A stretch of DNA of 64,000 bases. Source: Lineus longissimus. Taxonomy: Eukaryota > Nemertea > Pilidiophora > Heteronemertea > Lineidae. Each line of letters opens with the position of its first letter. The stretch's first letter is position 1. This document shows positions 54,657 through 64,000 of this stretch, piece by piece. The position numbers and the translations under genes were made by a program. The notes under the pieces were generated by a model, which saw only the letters and a program-made list of their open reading frames with translations, was not told the origin of the DNA and made no database searches. The stretch is from NCBI RefSeq assembly GCF_910592395.1, contig NC_088315.1:16229808-16293807 (forward strand), given 5' to 3'.

Positions 54657-55616
54657 TTAATAAGCTGGAGAAAAAACAGCCACATATTTGATATCTTCAT
54701 ATCTCTTTCGAAACAGAAAGAACAGAAAGTTCCCATTTGGTGCTATAAAACGCACCTGCTTTCTACCTAACCTTTTACTAGCATATATGAATTCAATCGG
54801 GGAAAATGGAGGTATTGAAGGTACTAGAGGTGTCCTTAGTTGGCAGTTTACCCTGCAGCCAACCAGTATATCATTACTTCCTAGGACATATGATTCAAGG
54901 TAGGCTTGGTGTTTCCTACTCCAGTAGGCCTTATTACCAGGCCATTTTGTCGTTTTCTTAACTGGCTTGTGTTTGCCCTTGTATTGCCTGGTTCTTCGAT
55001 AAACCATAAACCCTTTCTTTCTGGTCTGTATGACCACATCGTTGTCCGAGGTGAATTCTAAAACCCTTCGTCTGGGAGGGATTTTCTTTTTTAACATGTT
55101 TAAAGTCACACCATTTGTTAAAACCGCTTCTTTAGTACTTTTTACCAACATGATAGTGTAAATAGTTAAACGTATTCTAGTACGATGTTCTTTAGAACAA
55201 CTAATTAAAACTTTGTGGCCACTGTAGTGTGGCGTAAGCCGTGTTTTTATCCGAGAGCATGGATCAGTTCGAGGAGGGATCATTCGATATGCATGCCCTT
55301 TGCCAACAATATCACGAAGCTCATAAAACAGCCTCCCTGGCTTTTTTCCCAGTAAAGTAATAAATGAATTTCTGAACAAACACTGGTCCCTGAAAAGGTG
55401 CAAGTGAGAGCCGTGTCTAAATGTGCTGAAAAGTCGGAAGCTTAACAGTTGACGACTATGATAAAATCGAGAGATAGCCTGATAAACTCCACTTTTGCTC
55501 GAAATTCTCAGGTATCCTGAAATTGCATCGTAATACCAATAATCCCTAGGAGGATGTAGTTTAAAGGTAGGAGGTGAAATCTTCCAATGATATTTGTACC
55601 GTATTGTACCAATCAA
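54657..55616 (-). CDS. Uncharacterised intronless ORF, paralogue of 57259-58218
   Basis: This frame is open for about 320 codons and ends in TAA, with AATAAA about 90 bp downstream. The first codon is TTG, an in-frame TAG lies two codons before it, and the first ATG is codon 112. So the start is either in an upstream exon (a CAAATAG|GAG acceptor is possible) or lost. The product is rich in basic and aromatic residues, with alternating short hydrophobic stretches suggesting a mostly beta fold. I see no signal peptide or membrane span. Motifs collinear with the second ORF are I-Y-T-I-M-L (152), L-T-N-G-V (166), K-A-Y (229), V-G-C (252), P-I-E-F (273) and G-N-F..F-R-K (295-304). Family and function are unknown. 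Confidence 0.55.
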   Translation of the reverse strand: MIGTIRYKYHWKISPPTFKLHPPRDYWYYDAISGYLRISSKSGVYQAISRFYHSRQLLSFRLFSTFRHGSHLHLFRDQCLFRNSFITLLGKKPGRLFYELRDIVGKGHAYRMIPPRTDPCSRIKTRLTPHYSGHKVLISCSKEHRTRIRLTIYTIMLVKSTKEAVLTNGVTLNMLKKKIPPRRRVLEFTSDNDVVIQTRKKGFMVYRRTRQYKGKHKPVKKTTKWPGNKAYWSRKHQAYLESYVLGSNDILVGCRVNCQLRTPLVPSIPPFSPIEFIYASKRLGRKQVRFIAPNGNFLFFLFRKRYEDIKYVAVFSPAY

Positions 55617-55789
55617 CTCCTATTTGATCACAATTGGAGAAATACTATTAGATGAGGGATTCATTAGTAACAAAATTAGACTCAGACCTTCACGGCTAAC
55701 ATGCATGCAAAAACCTCAGCAGCTAAGTTAGAAAAAACAAAGGCTGCCAGCCATCTTTTGAGCGACCTTCAGCCTTGTTTCAAATGCGA

Positions 55790-56200
55790 TCAGCAGTCCG
55801 CAGAACACTTTGTATTCGCTTACTGTGCTTCTGATATGGAGCATCAAAATTAGCATCACCGATCACTATTCGGTATCTTGATTTCTCTACTTTGAGGCCA
55901 TGCAGTTCATTCCAAGAGGGCTGACAGAGTTATTACCTCCAATGGTTTTCTTCATCCCGTGATTCGTGAACCGCAGGTTGAAATCGTCCGTGGAATATTT
56001 CAAAACATTTTGTATCATCTCCGATGAAGAAAACATAGGTGGCGCTATTTCGTATTCGTCCTCCATAAAAAACCATTTGATGCCGCAATGCCTCTAGTGT
56101 AATGGAATCGTAGTCCTGGTAGAATGCCATGCGCCATAACAGACCATGGGGCATCACCTCACGGTAGGAAAATGTGTGTGAAGTGATGCTACTTTCGATG
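55790..56200 (-). pseudogene. Coding-like fragment between the paralogous ORFs
   Basis: A 74-90-codon open stretch contains L-W-R-M-A-F-Y-Q-D-Y-D-S-I and Y-V-F-F-I-G-D-D. It ends N-H-W-R at a possible donor GGAG|GTAATA, then reads in-frame stops (TAA TAA) and continues open as W-N-E-L-H-G-L-K-V-E-K to 55790. It may be an exon or a decayed gene. The flanking ACATGCATGCA..AAAAAC..CTC/TCAGC sequence occurs on both sides (55700 and 56312), which suggests local tandem duplication. Confidence 0.3.
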
Positions 56201-57258
56201 CTCTAGCTCTACATCCCAAGCACAGTTAACTATACGGTAGCGCCACGGCGGTTTGCTGGTAGTATATCATATTTGGGCGGTCACGCATTTGTGTTTTCTA
56301 CGTCTTAAAGCTGACATGCATGCATAAAAACTCCAGCGGCCAAGTTCTGCCCTACTTTTAAAATACTATGATTGGAGATAAAGCGTGTTAATCAACAGCG
56401 TTGTTATTTTAAACCCATAACTTATTCCATTAATGAACTTTTCCTAAAACAGTTTCTTACAATGAAACCTACTAGTGATAGAATTCTGTCTAATGTAATG
56501 TCCACTGAACGGAACCCATGTGAGCCGTTCAGCCAAAATAGGTCAGTCATGTGACCAGCAATATGCAATTCGAGTAAATGGATCAATGGATAAATGTTGG
56601 ACATTTTCCCTGATCTGATAAATTGATGCCAGCATGTTGACGACAGTAGTTCGTTTTCTTTTTATCGCATGAAGATGCCCATCACCTAATTTACTACGAA
56701 GTAGCTACATGTGTTACTCTATTCTTGATAGGTGATGAACGTCTCCTCGGTCAGAATTTACTTCTTTTTCAGCAGTTTGTTTCAGTGGTAATCAGTTTAA
56801 TCAAGCAGGACTAGTGTGACACGCATAATAAATCCTATCGCCTCTAAGTTTCATTGCAGAAAAATACATGATGGGTTTCGACATTGTCGTTTTACATTGA
56901 TTGTTGTTTTTTCTGGAATAAAAAAATGACCTCTCAGGAGCCCTGAAAAGTTAACTTTGAAACAAGTGATGGCACCCCCTTGTGGATTCGATTAACCTTT
57001 GGCCTGTTGCTGGATTCACACATTGAATGGGTGCTGCGAGACATTTTTTGTAAGAAGAACTGACAAATTGTTTTTGTTTGCCAATCGATGACTTTGTATA
57101 AACCTCTAAAACAGTTTTTGACAATTTATTGTTCACTAATTAGATGAAATAACTATTGTGTTTTATGCATTGGCCACCTGTAACGGAGATTCCTCTGGTT
57201 GCATTAATAATGATTGGGACAAAATGCCTTAAACCGGTTTTCCTGGCGTAAAATGAGC

Positions 57259-58218
57259 TTAATTTATCACTAAATACACATTAATGTTTGTCAACAAGTC
57301 TTGTTTCTTATGATGAGTCCTCTGGAAGTAATTCAAGTTGCCAAACGAGTCTACTGCTAGATCATGATCCAAATACCTAGGTAATTTTATACGAAGCGTT
57401 CTCATGAAATGTTCAATGACTCCATTGTAAAGCCCGCCCGTTAAGCAGCAGACAAGCGGTTTAAAATCCAGTCCAATATAATGCCCTTGGAAGTTCGAAT
57501 ATATGAAACGCACCCAGCTTCGAGAATAACCTTTTATATTCATCTTGACTTTGTATGGAAATTTGACAGATCTGATCAGATTAACAGTTGTTGCTGTCTT
57601 GTTGTAAAAGGATACTGTATAATGATCTTGCCTAAACCCAATTAAAAAGTTAAAAATCACCTCCACATAGAAAATACGATAGCCACGTAATCCATTTATT
57701 CCTAGTACACCATTCGTAAAAATGATTTTTCTGTTATCAAATATGACATCGTATATTATATACACCCTCGGCCCTCTTTGATTTACACTTATAGTACATG
57801 TAGCAATTTTTTCCTCAACAACAAGAGACAAACAGTTTCTTCTCCACTTGAGGTAACTGAATGATCTTTTCAAAGTAGTTTTTATGAACATCTTGTCCTT
57901 ATGAACAAGGGAAATGTGACCAAAACTCTCCCTGATAAAATCAAAATATTGAATGTCTGCTTTCTTTAATGACGAAGTAAAAAAAACTATACTGTCATAA
58001 CTACAATAAGGCCTGATTTTACCAAATTCTTCTCTGGGCCGGGAAAGCCACACATTATGTACTACGCTGTAAGTAACACTGGTTTTATTGAATTGGAAAG
58101 TCAGTACATTGTCTCTTGACATTGCCAGTAGATAGCCTTTGCGATAACCAAAACCAATATAGTGATACTCATTCGACGGAATGGAAGGTACGATTCTTAT
58201 CTGATGCATCAATTTCAT
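57259..58218 (-). CDS. Uncharacterised intronless gene, 319 aa, paralogue of 54657-55616
   Basis: A complete ORF runs from an ATG (context GCCATGA, in-frame TAG upstream) to TAA, with AATAAA about 130 bp downstream (57130-57125). The 319 residues are rich in Tyr, Phe, Arg and Lys, with alternating hydrophobic segments such as G-Y-L-L-A-M-S and I-Y-D-V-I-F. There is no signal peptide, membrane helix or familiar catalytic motif. Landmarks shared in order with the other ORF are I-Y-D-V-I-F (155), F-T-N-G-V (167), K-G-Y (229), I-G-L (248), V-I-E-H (267) and G-N-L..F-Q-R (293-300). Overall identity is low, so the split is old while the length is kept. It could be a lineage-specific gene family or a captured mobile-element or viral gene. 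I cannot name it. Confidence 0.65.
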   Translation of the reverse strand: MKLMHQIRIVPSIPSNEYHYIGFGYRKGYLLAMSRDNVLTFQFNKTSVTYSVVHNVWLSRPREEFGKIRPYCSYDSIVFFTSSLKKADIQYFDFIRESFGHISLVHKDKMFIKTTLKRSFSYLKWRRNCLSLVVEEKIATCTISVNQRGPRVYIIYDVIFDNRKIIFTNGVLGINGLRGYRIFYVEVIFNFLIGFRQDHYTVSFYNKTATTVNLIRSVKFPYKVKMNIKGYSRSWVRFIYSNFQGHYIGLDFKPLVCCLTGGLYNGVIEHFMRTLRIKLPRYLDHDLAVDSFGNLNYFQRTHHKKQDLLTNINVYLVIN

Positions 58219-58974
58219 GGCAACATGCCCCTGCTACGAGAGATGTTTAGCATTGCATTAGCTGTTGGGTTCCTTAGGTTCACTATTTTTAGGAATTGGG
58301 CTGTGTTTTCAATGAGCACATTTGTTGAGCACATTATCATAAAATGTTATGTTATTACCAAGAATTTGAGGATTAATTATTAATTATTTCTGCGAAACAT
58401 AAGTCAACATGATTTTCTAAACATTCTGAGCAAATGAAGCGACATTGATATTGTACCCGGGTTTCAACCCAGATTCCCCAAACTATGCGCATGATTGTAG
58501 GAGGAAATTAAAAAATATTACCTTTTCTTGGAACATGAAGCTTCCCAATTTCCCAACCGCATGTTCTTTTCCCAAGCATGTTCCAGTCTTGTGACTAAGC
58601 TGACAGCAAAACCCATTGCCATTTGGCACAATATTAAATGTTGAACAAACCTTCATCATGACGCAGATGATGCTGCAGTGTAAAAATGACGCCGCAGCGA
58701 AAGATCCGAGATCAGGATTTAGAAGCTCTTTGTTGATAATCAACTGTTGGAATAGTTTATTCACTAAAAGCTGTGTCATTTTAGCTGAAAGGATGTATTA
58801 CATTTATCAATTGGTTTGTGCAAATAAGTGTGACTGTTGAAAAAATACCATCAGAGGTGTCACCCTGGACAATCAAAATCCTAAACTCAGAGCATTACGC
58901 GCTTCTGAGCATATCAGTAATTGAAGTTTCACCTGAAAACTTCCTTCCGGTATGTTGACTTAAGTAAACATGCT

Positions 58975-59235
58975 TTTTTTCTCAGAATATGGCTCTTAAA
59001 GGAATATGCCATTCATAATTACTGGTGCTCCAGGAAAATAGATATACAGTTATACACAATGCCGTACGCAGTGCAGTTATTTTGCATACAAAATTTGCTG
59101 AAACTTGGTATTTATATTACTTGTTTATCTGTCTACACAACGGCCATGCTGAAATTTATATCAAGTGGATATTTACGCAATTGGACATTTTCAAATTCAA
59201 TTTAATTGCAAGTTCCAATTTTTTTACGAACGGCA
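58975..59235 (+). repeat. Dispersed repeat family (copy 2)
   Basis: It shares GCTCCAGGAAAA, AATTTGCTxAA, CATGCTGAAATTTA and TTTTTTTACGAACGGC in order with 38565-38765. Confidence 0.65.
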
Positions 59236-59959
59236 TAGGCCTTTGATGCAAACAACTTTTTACAAGCAGAACGTCTTCAACGTGCATTCATAATATGCAA
59301 GTGTCCACTTTAACGTAGTCTTGAGCCGAGAGGTATCGGGTGCATCTAAGCTCTCACGGTATTTCTGTCCTGACGTCTCTTGTTGGTTCTTGAACTACCG
59401 CGGCTTGCAGGGTGTTTACCACCATGATTTTAGGCAATATTACACCATACACCCCTTTGCAGCTGCAGCGCTGAATTATTCTTTAGAACGGGCAACTCCT
59501 CTTAGGAAAATCCGCTTTAATGAAAAGGGAATCTCACTCTTGACCAGCAATAATTAGCGTTATACATGTAGTCTCAGACGAGTGATCAGACTTTAAAAGA
59601 AAGATCTCGGCCATCAGAACAGCTAGTGACCTATTGTTTGACTTTGTGGTCTCATTAAAAACTGAGATATTCGAAATTAACCCATGCTTATTATAGGTGA
59701 AAGAAAATCTACAAAATATATGATAGTTTTGACAGGTCCACAATATGTAGGTGGTTAAGTGTCTCATCAATGCAGGTTGTAAGACGATGACCTAGGAGGT
59801 TCCAGTCCTGTTTGGGAATTTAAAAAAATCTTTGCAAAAATAGAACATGATGAAACACGTAATCTTTTCGTAAGTTATGCTACCCATGTTTTCTTTCTCC
59901 TGTTTGGAGGATCCGCAATACCTAAAATCTTTTTTCGTACCCTACCGATACCACCTTTT

Positions 59960-60490
59960 TATACGCCCGTCACAAAACGGACATATTATGGCATGTGTCT
60001 GTCGTGCGTTGTGCGTCCGGGCTATAACTTTAGAACCGTAAGAGATTTAACTCTCATTTTTTTGGTAGTAAGAACAAGGGACTGGTAAGGTTGAGTTCGA
60101 TATCTGGCGTGTTCTCACTCACGGTTCGGCCACTCTGGGGTAGTATGTGAAAACACAAACAATGCAATAATTCTGCCAATTTTAGTCACAGCTTGGTGAA
60201 AAATTAATGGCAGATACCTCACGGAAAGGGACATAATACGTTGTACTTGTTTTGACCTTGACCTTCTTTTCAAGGCCACAGACGCCAGAGTTTGTGTCAA
60301 ATTGCGAAATGTTCACATTTCGTAAACCACTGAAGCTATTGATCCCAATCTCTGTACATGTGTATCCCTCGATGACAGTTTTCACAGACTAACTTTGGAC
60401 GTTATATCATTCCTGGCTTGGCCACCAGGGGCATTATGCAAAAACACAAAAAGTGTGAGAACTCACTCAGTATTGGTGGCAGCATGCAGC
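59960..60490 (+). mobile_element. TATACGCCCGTCACAAAACGG-type repeat element
   Basis: It begins ATACGCCCGTCACAAAACGG ACATATTATGG, a small hairpin, followed by a GTCGTGCGTTGTGCGTCCGG stretch. It also contains GACCTTCTTTTCAAGGCCAC and TTGGCCACCAGGGGC, motifs it shares with the element at 10705-11825. It is probably a related non-autonomous family. Confidence 0.55.
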
Positions 60491-60780
60491 TTGCAGCAAC
60501 CGGAGATTGAAGATTATATATAATTTCATTCATCTCAGCCATCTATTTACCGCAACTTGACAATTACGTATGCCCTCTTCGAAAATTTCGGTGAGGACAA
60601 ATGCAATACTCTATCGTTAGGTAAAGTTTGAAATCTGGATGCCTTTTTTACCTGAGGTCTTAAGTACACCCATACTTGGAAACGCAGGGAATTTCCAATT
60701 TAGACAAGAAAAATAAATTTGAGCAAAAAAATAATAGTACACAAGAGCATATCTGCAGGTAGTTGCAGTTTAACAATTAC

Positions 60781-60916
60781 AGCTGGAGTAACTAGCGGGG
60801 AGTGTGTGGGGGGGCAGGGGGAAATGACCCCCCCCCCCCCAGAAGTCGCCAGAAAATGAGAGCCTCGGGCAGAGCCTTTTGCCGCCCCCAACACCAAAAA
60901 GCTAGCTACGCCCCTG
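60781..60916. mobile_element. Short hAT-like MITE
   Basis: The right end GCTAGCTACGCCCCTG matches the inverse of a typical CAGGGGCGTAGCTAGC hAT terminus. The left end GCTGGAGTAACTAGCGGGG is a decayed version. ATTACA lies at both flanks (6 of 8 positions). A C13 run is internal. Confidence 0.5.
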
Positions 60917-61194
60917 GATTACAATGTACCAGTAATGATGAAGTGATGACATGATTTTTGCCCAGTCCTGGGATCTGTTGAATCATTTTGAATCTGTTGT
61001 TTTGATGGGGCCGGAAAAAAGTGTCTTAGAAATAGATATTTATTGTCCTATTTTTGTAATTTGTGCAGACGCCATAATACTGCGCTTTCTCTTCTCCCCT
61101 TCGAGAAAAACAGATAAGATCAGTGTTAAAACGTCGACACCAACTCCTGTGATATTTTCACCATCGTTGCATACTTCTATGAACTAAATGTGGC

Positions 61195-63029
61195 TCACAT
61201 AAAATGCAAACAACTACAGATAGAGAGAATAATGGTCATTTTTTAAAGCACTATGATGAGTGTTAAGACTTGGCACCAGGACCTGTTTGCTTATATCTGA
61301 TCTATTTAAAGACTTATAACCAGTATTTGGAATAAATGTTACTAAGTATAAGACATTCAGATTTGCTTAAAACTTGGCACATATGTTTACCTATGTTTGA
61401 ATAGTCAACCTATGCTTGCTATCAGTTTGGAAAAAAAACCATTTCAATTTACCTTAAATGAAATATTGTGTGAAATATTTGAAATTAAATTTCTTGTCAT
61501 AATCTGTACTCAGACATAGCTTGGACAGAATCTTTCACCACCGCCAAATAAAATAATATTCATAAGACTAATTATATAGCGCTGAATCCAACTGATTTCA
61601 GTCGCTCAAAGCGCTTCATATTATTACTCCTAGCGATCAGGAATGCGAAGCATTTTCCGGCTTATTAACGGTTTCTCTAACTTTTTGCCGATTTCTCCGA
61701 CATTTCTCCGATATTGTCCGACTTTTCTCCGACTTTGTCCAAAAGGTCAGATTTCCATAAAACTTGAGAAAAAAAGGTCTTCCCAAAGTAGGCCATTAAA
61801 GATCAAAGGCCTCGATTGAATTGGGTTAATGAAGGGTGATGCAAACACCCAGAGTAACCCTAAAACTAGGCCTATTTTGATAGCATAAGGAAACAAAGCC
61901 TCATATGAATTAAAGATATTTTTGATGTACTGAACTGTGTAATTTACAACACATTTACAGTATCTATTTGCATAATACAGACTTGAATTGAATTGTACAC
62001 CATGCTCAAATCTAATTGCAAAATATATTTTTTTCAATAATTTCACTTCCAGTTCAGGAATAATGTCATTTCCTACATGATTTGATGAAATAAACTGCAT
62101 AACATTCAATTGCAAAACATTAACATTTCTAGCCATTTTTTAAAGCACTATGATGAGTGTTAAGACTTGGCACCAGGACCTGTTTGCTTATATCTGATCT
62201 ATTTAAAGACTTATAACCAATATTTGGAATAAATGTTACTAAGTATAAGACATTCAGATTTGCTTGAAACTTGGCACATATGTTTACCTATTATTTGAAT
62301 CGTCAACCCATGCTTGATATGAGTTTGGAAAAAAAAACATTTCAATTTACCTAAAAAAAAATATTGTGTGAAATATTTAAAATAAGATTTCTTGTTATAA
62401 TCTGTACTCAGACATAGCTTGGACAGAATCTTTCACCACCGCCAAATAAAACAATATTCATGAGACTTATATAGCGCTGAATCCAACTGGTTTCAGTCGC
62501 TCAAAGCGCTTCATATTATTACTCCTAGCGATCACGAGTGCGAAGCATTTTCCGGCTTATTAACGGTTTCTCTAACTTTTTGCTGATTTCTCCGACATTG
62601 TCCGACTTTTCTCCGACTTTGTCCAAAAGGTCAGATTTCCATAAAACCTGAGGAAAAAAAGGTCTTCCCAAAGTAGGCCATTAAAGATCAAAGGCCTCGA
62701 TTGAATGGGGTTAATGAGGGGTGATGCAAACACCCAGAGTAACCCTAAAAATAGGCCTATTTTGATAGCATAAGGAAACAAAGCCTCATATGAATTAAAG
62801 ATATTTTTGATGTACTGAACTGTGTAATTTACAACACATTTACAGTATCTATTTGCATAATACAGACTTGAATTGAATTGTACACCATGCTCAAATCTAA
62901 TTGCAAAATATATTTTTTTCAATAATTTCACTTCCAGTTCAGGAATAATGTCATTTCCTACATGATTTGATGAAATAAACTGCATGACATTCAATTGCAA
63001 AACATGAACATTTCTAGCCATTAATTTGA
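61195..63029. repeat. Tandem duplication of ~0.9 kb (two copies)
   Basis: Sequence from about 61240 (TTTTTTAAAGCACTATGATG) to 62137 repeats from 62138 to about 63029 with roughly 95 percent identity by eye. Both copies keep a minus-strand ORF (61747-62136 and 62572-63129) that begins M-A-R-N-V, with few changes. Whether the ORF is real or only young repeat DNA is unclear. Confidence 0.8.
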
Positions 63030-63405
63030 AATTTTGAAACCAATTTGCAAAAATCAGCCATTTCTGTATGACATCTCGTATTAGAAAGTCTCCCCTGCTT
63101 AAACATGGAGAGGCCCAACCCAGGTGCACTCATGTGTGACATGCAAAGGGTCCAAGGAGAGGAGCTATAAATTGGTATTCACACTTAGGGTCACTCTGGG
63201 TGTTTGCATCCCACCTCATTAACCCAATTTAACAACGGCCTTTGATCTTTAATGGCCTACATTTGGGAAAGCCTAGTTTTTTTCACAAGTTTTATGGAAT
63301 TCTGACATTTAGACAAAGTCGGAAAAAAGTAAAATCCGGACAATGTCGGAGAAATCAGGAAAAAGTTAGAGAAACCGCTAATAAGTCGGAAAAAGTCTCC
63401 CACTA
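62545..63405. mobile_element. Element with ~215-bp inverted repeats
   Basis: The 62545-62760 block (TTATTAACGGTTTCTCTAAC..TCCGACATTGTCCGAC..GGCCATTAAAGATCAAAGGC) is inverted at 63190-63405. This gives a long-arm foldback whose interior carries the conserved M-A-R-N-V ORF. The left copy at 61650-61870 lacks a right arm because the tandem copy follows it. Confidence 0.7.
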
Positions 63406-63477
63406 GTGTATTCGCCTGTACATTCGTGATTCAAGCTCTACTCTCTAGGAGTGTCACAGGTCCAAGCTGCAGCTAAC

Positions 63478-63640
63478 ATTCATAGTTTGCCATCTCTGCC
63501 AGCTAGGTGCCCATTTATTTCTTGGTGGAGAGAAGCAAGTAGAGTAAAGTGCCTTGCTCAAGCACAGAAAGACGAAACACGACCAATCGAACCCACGACC
63601 TCCTGATTATGAGTCCGGTGCTCTAACCACTACGCCACTG
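63478..63640 (-). mobile_element. tRNA-derived SINE, second family
   Basis: The minus strand head reads CAGTGGCGTAGTGGTTAGAG then CTCATAATCAGGAGG and B box GGTTCGATTGG (63593-63583). The body contains TTGAGCAAGGCACTTTAC and TTCTCTCCACCAAGAAA. The head differs from the 7.8- and 46.2-kb SINEs outside the T-arm. Confidence 0.75.
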
Positions 63641-63645
63641 ATCTT

Positions 63646-63758
63646 CCCAAATAGCCGAGAGAAAGATGTACCGATATACTCACCGTTCTCAAACATAGGT
63701 TGGACAGAATCTTTCACCACTGCCAAATAGCCGAAAGAAAGATGAACCGATATACTCA
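63646..63758. repeat. 78-bp direct repeat
   Basis: AAATAGCCGAGAGAAAGATG TACCGATATACTCA at about 63648 recurs at about 63725 with two changes. The intervening GGACAGAATCTTTCACCAC also occurs at 61528 and 62427. Confidence 0.7.
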
Positions 63759-63853
63759 TATCGCACGTAAGTCCTTGGTTATTGTGTAATGTTCTTCGAT
63801 AAGGTGCAGAGTCGAATCAGAAGAAAATTCAAACAGGCGAAAGATATGGTAGA

Positions 63854-63967
63854 CTGGGGTAATTGTAGCCCCGGTTTAATTGTAGCCCCTGCTAATGACA
63901 TTGATTGATATCCCCATACATCAAATACTGCAGGGGCTACATATAAACCGGGGCTACAATTACCCCA
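63854..63967. mobile_element. Palindromic MITE (TGGGGTAATTGTAGCCCC ends)
   Basis: TGGGGTAATTGTAGCCCCGG at the left is inverted at the right (CCGGGGCTACAATTACCCCA). A second inner pair GTAGCCCCTGC / GCAGGGGCTAC frames a loop of about 45 bp. Confidence 0.85.
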
Positions 63968-64000
63968 TTCAACCCTATATCATATCCTACCGATGTCTTT

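Noticed and set aside
63576-63640. Functional tRNA (Met-like CATAA loop)
   Set aside because: The T arm is mismatched and it continues into a SINE body. Treated as tRNA-derived.

Overview
This is a stretch of animal nuclear genome, not bacterial. The coding sequence is cut into short exons bounded by GT..AG introns, spacing is loose, tRNA-derived SINEs are present, and much of the rest is foldback or MITE-like repeats. The main gene is the 5' part of a twitchin-like giant muscle protein. Twitchin, the abundant octamer TACATGTA and the repeat style suggest a marine invertebrate, most likely a lophotrochozoan. The taxon is inference only.

Region 1-24.3 kb (minus strand): I reconstruct 14 coding exons from the ATG at 24267 to a donor at 26/27. 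They join without a frame break into 723 codons, and the gene continues off the left edge. The exons encode six I-set immunoglobulin domains, the start of a seventh, and short Gln/Ala-rich linkers. One exon is a 16-nt microexon (19332-19347). A three-exon module (Ig first half, Ig second half, linker) occurs three times in tandem. The two youngest copies differ only at synonymous sites. The introns carry SINEs, MITEs, minisatellites and foldback elements.

Region 24.5-51.7 kb: I see no convincing gene. It holds many non-autonomous transposon-like elements, some with minisatellite arms and one with a probable 10-bp target duplication, plus small tandem repeats. A broken Gypsy-type reverse transcriptase relic lies at 51.8-52.4 kb on the minus strand.

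Region 54-58.3 kb (minus strand): two long uninterrupted ORFs, each listed as 319 codons, lie 1.6 kb apart and appear to be distant paralogues, with collinear motifs along most of their length. I do not recognise the family. This is the best candidate here for an undescribed gene family. A shorter coding-like fragment lies between them.

Region 59.9-64 kb: transposon-derived repeats, a 0.9-kb tandem duplication carrying a conserved ORF, a third tRNA-like SINE and a palindromic MITE. No operon logic applies. The muscle gene and the paralogue pair show no visible functional connection.
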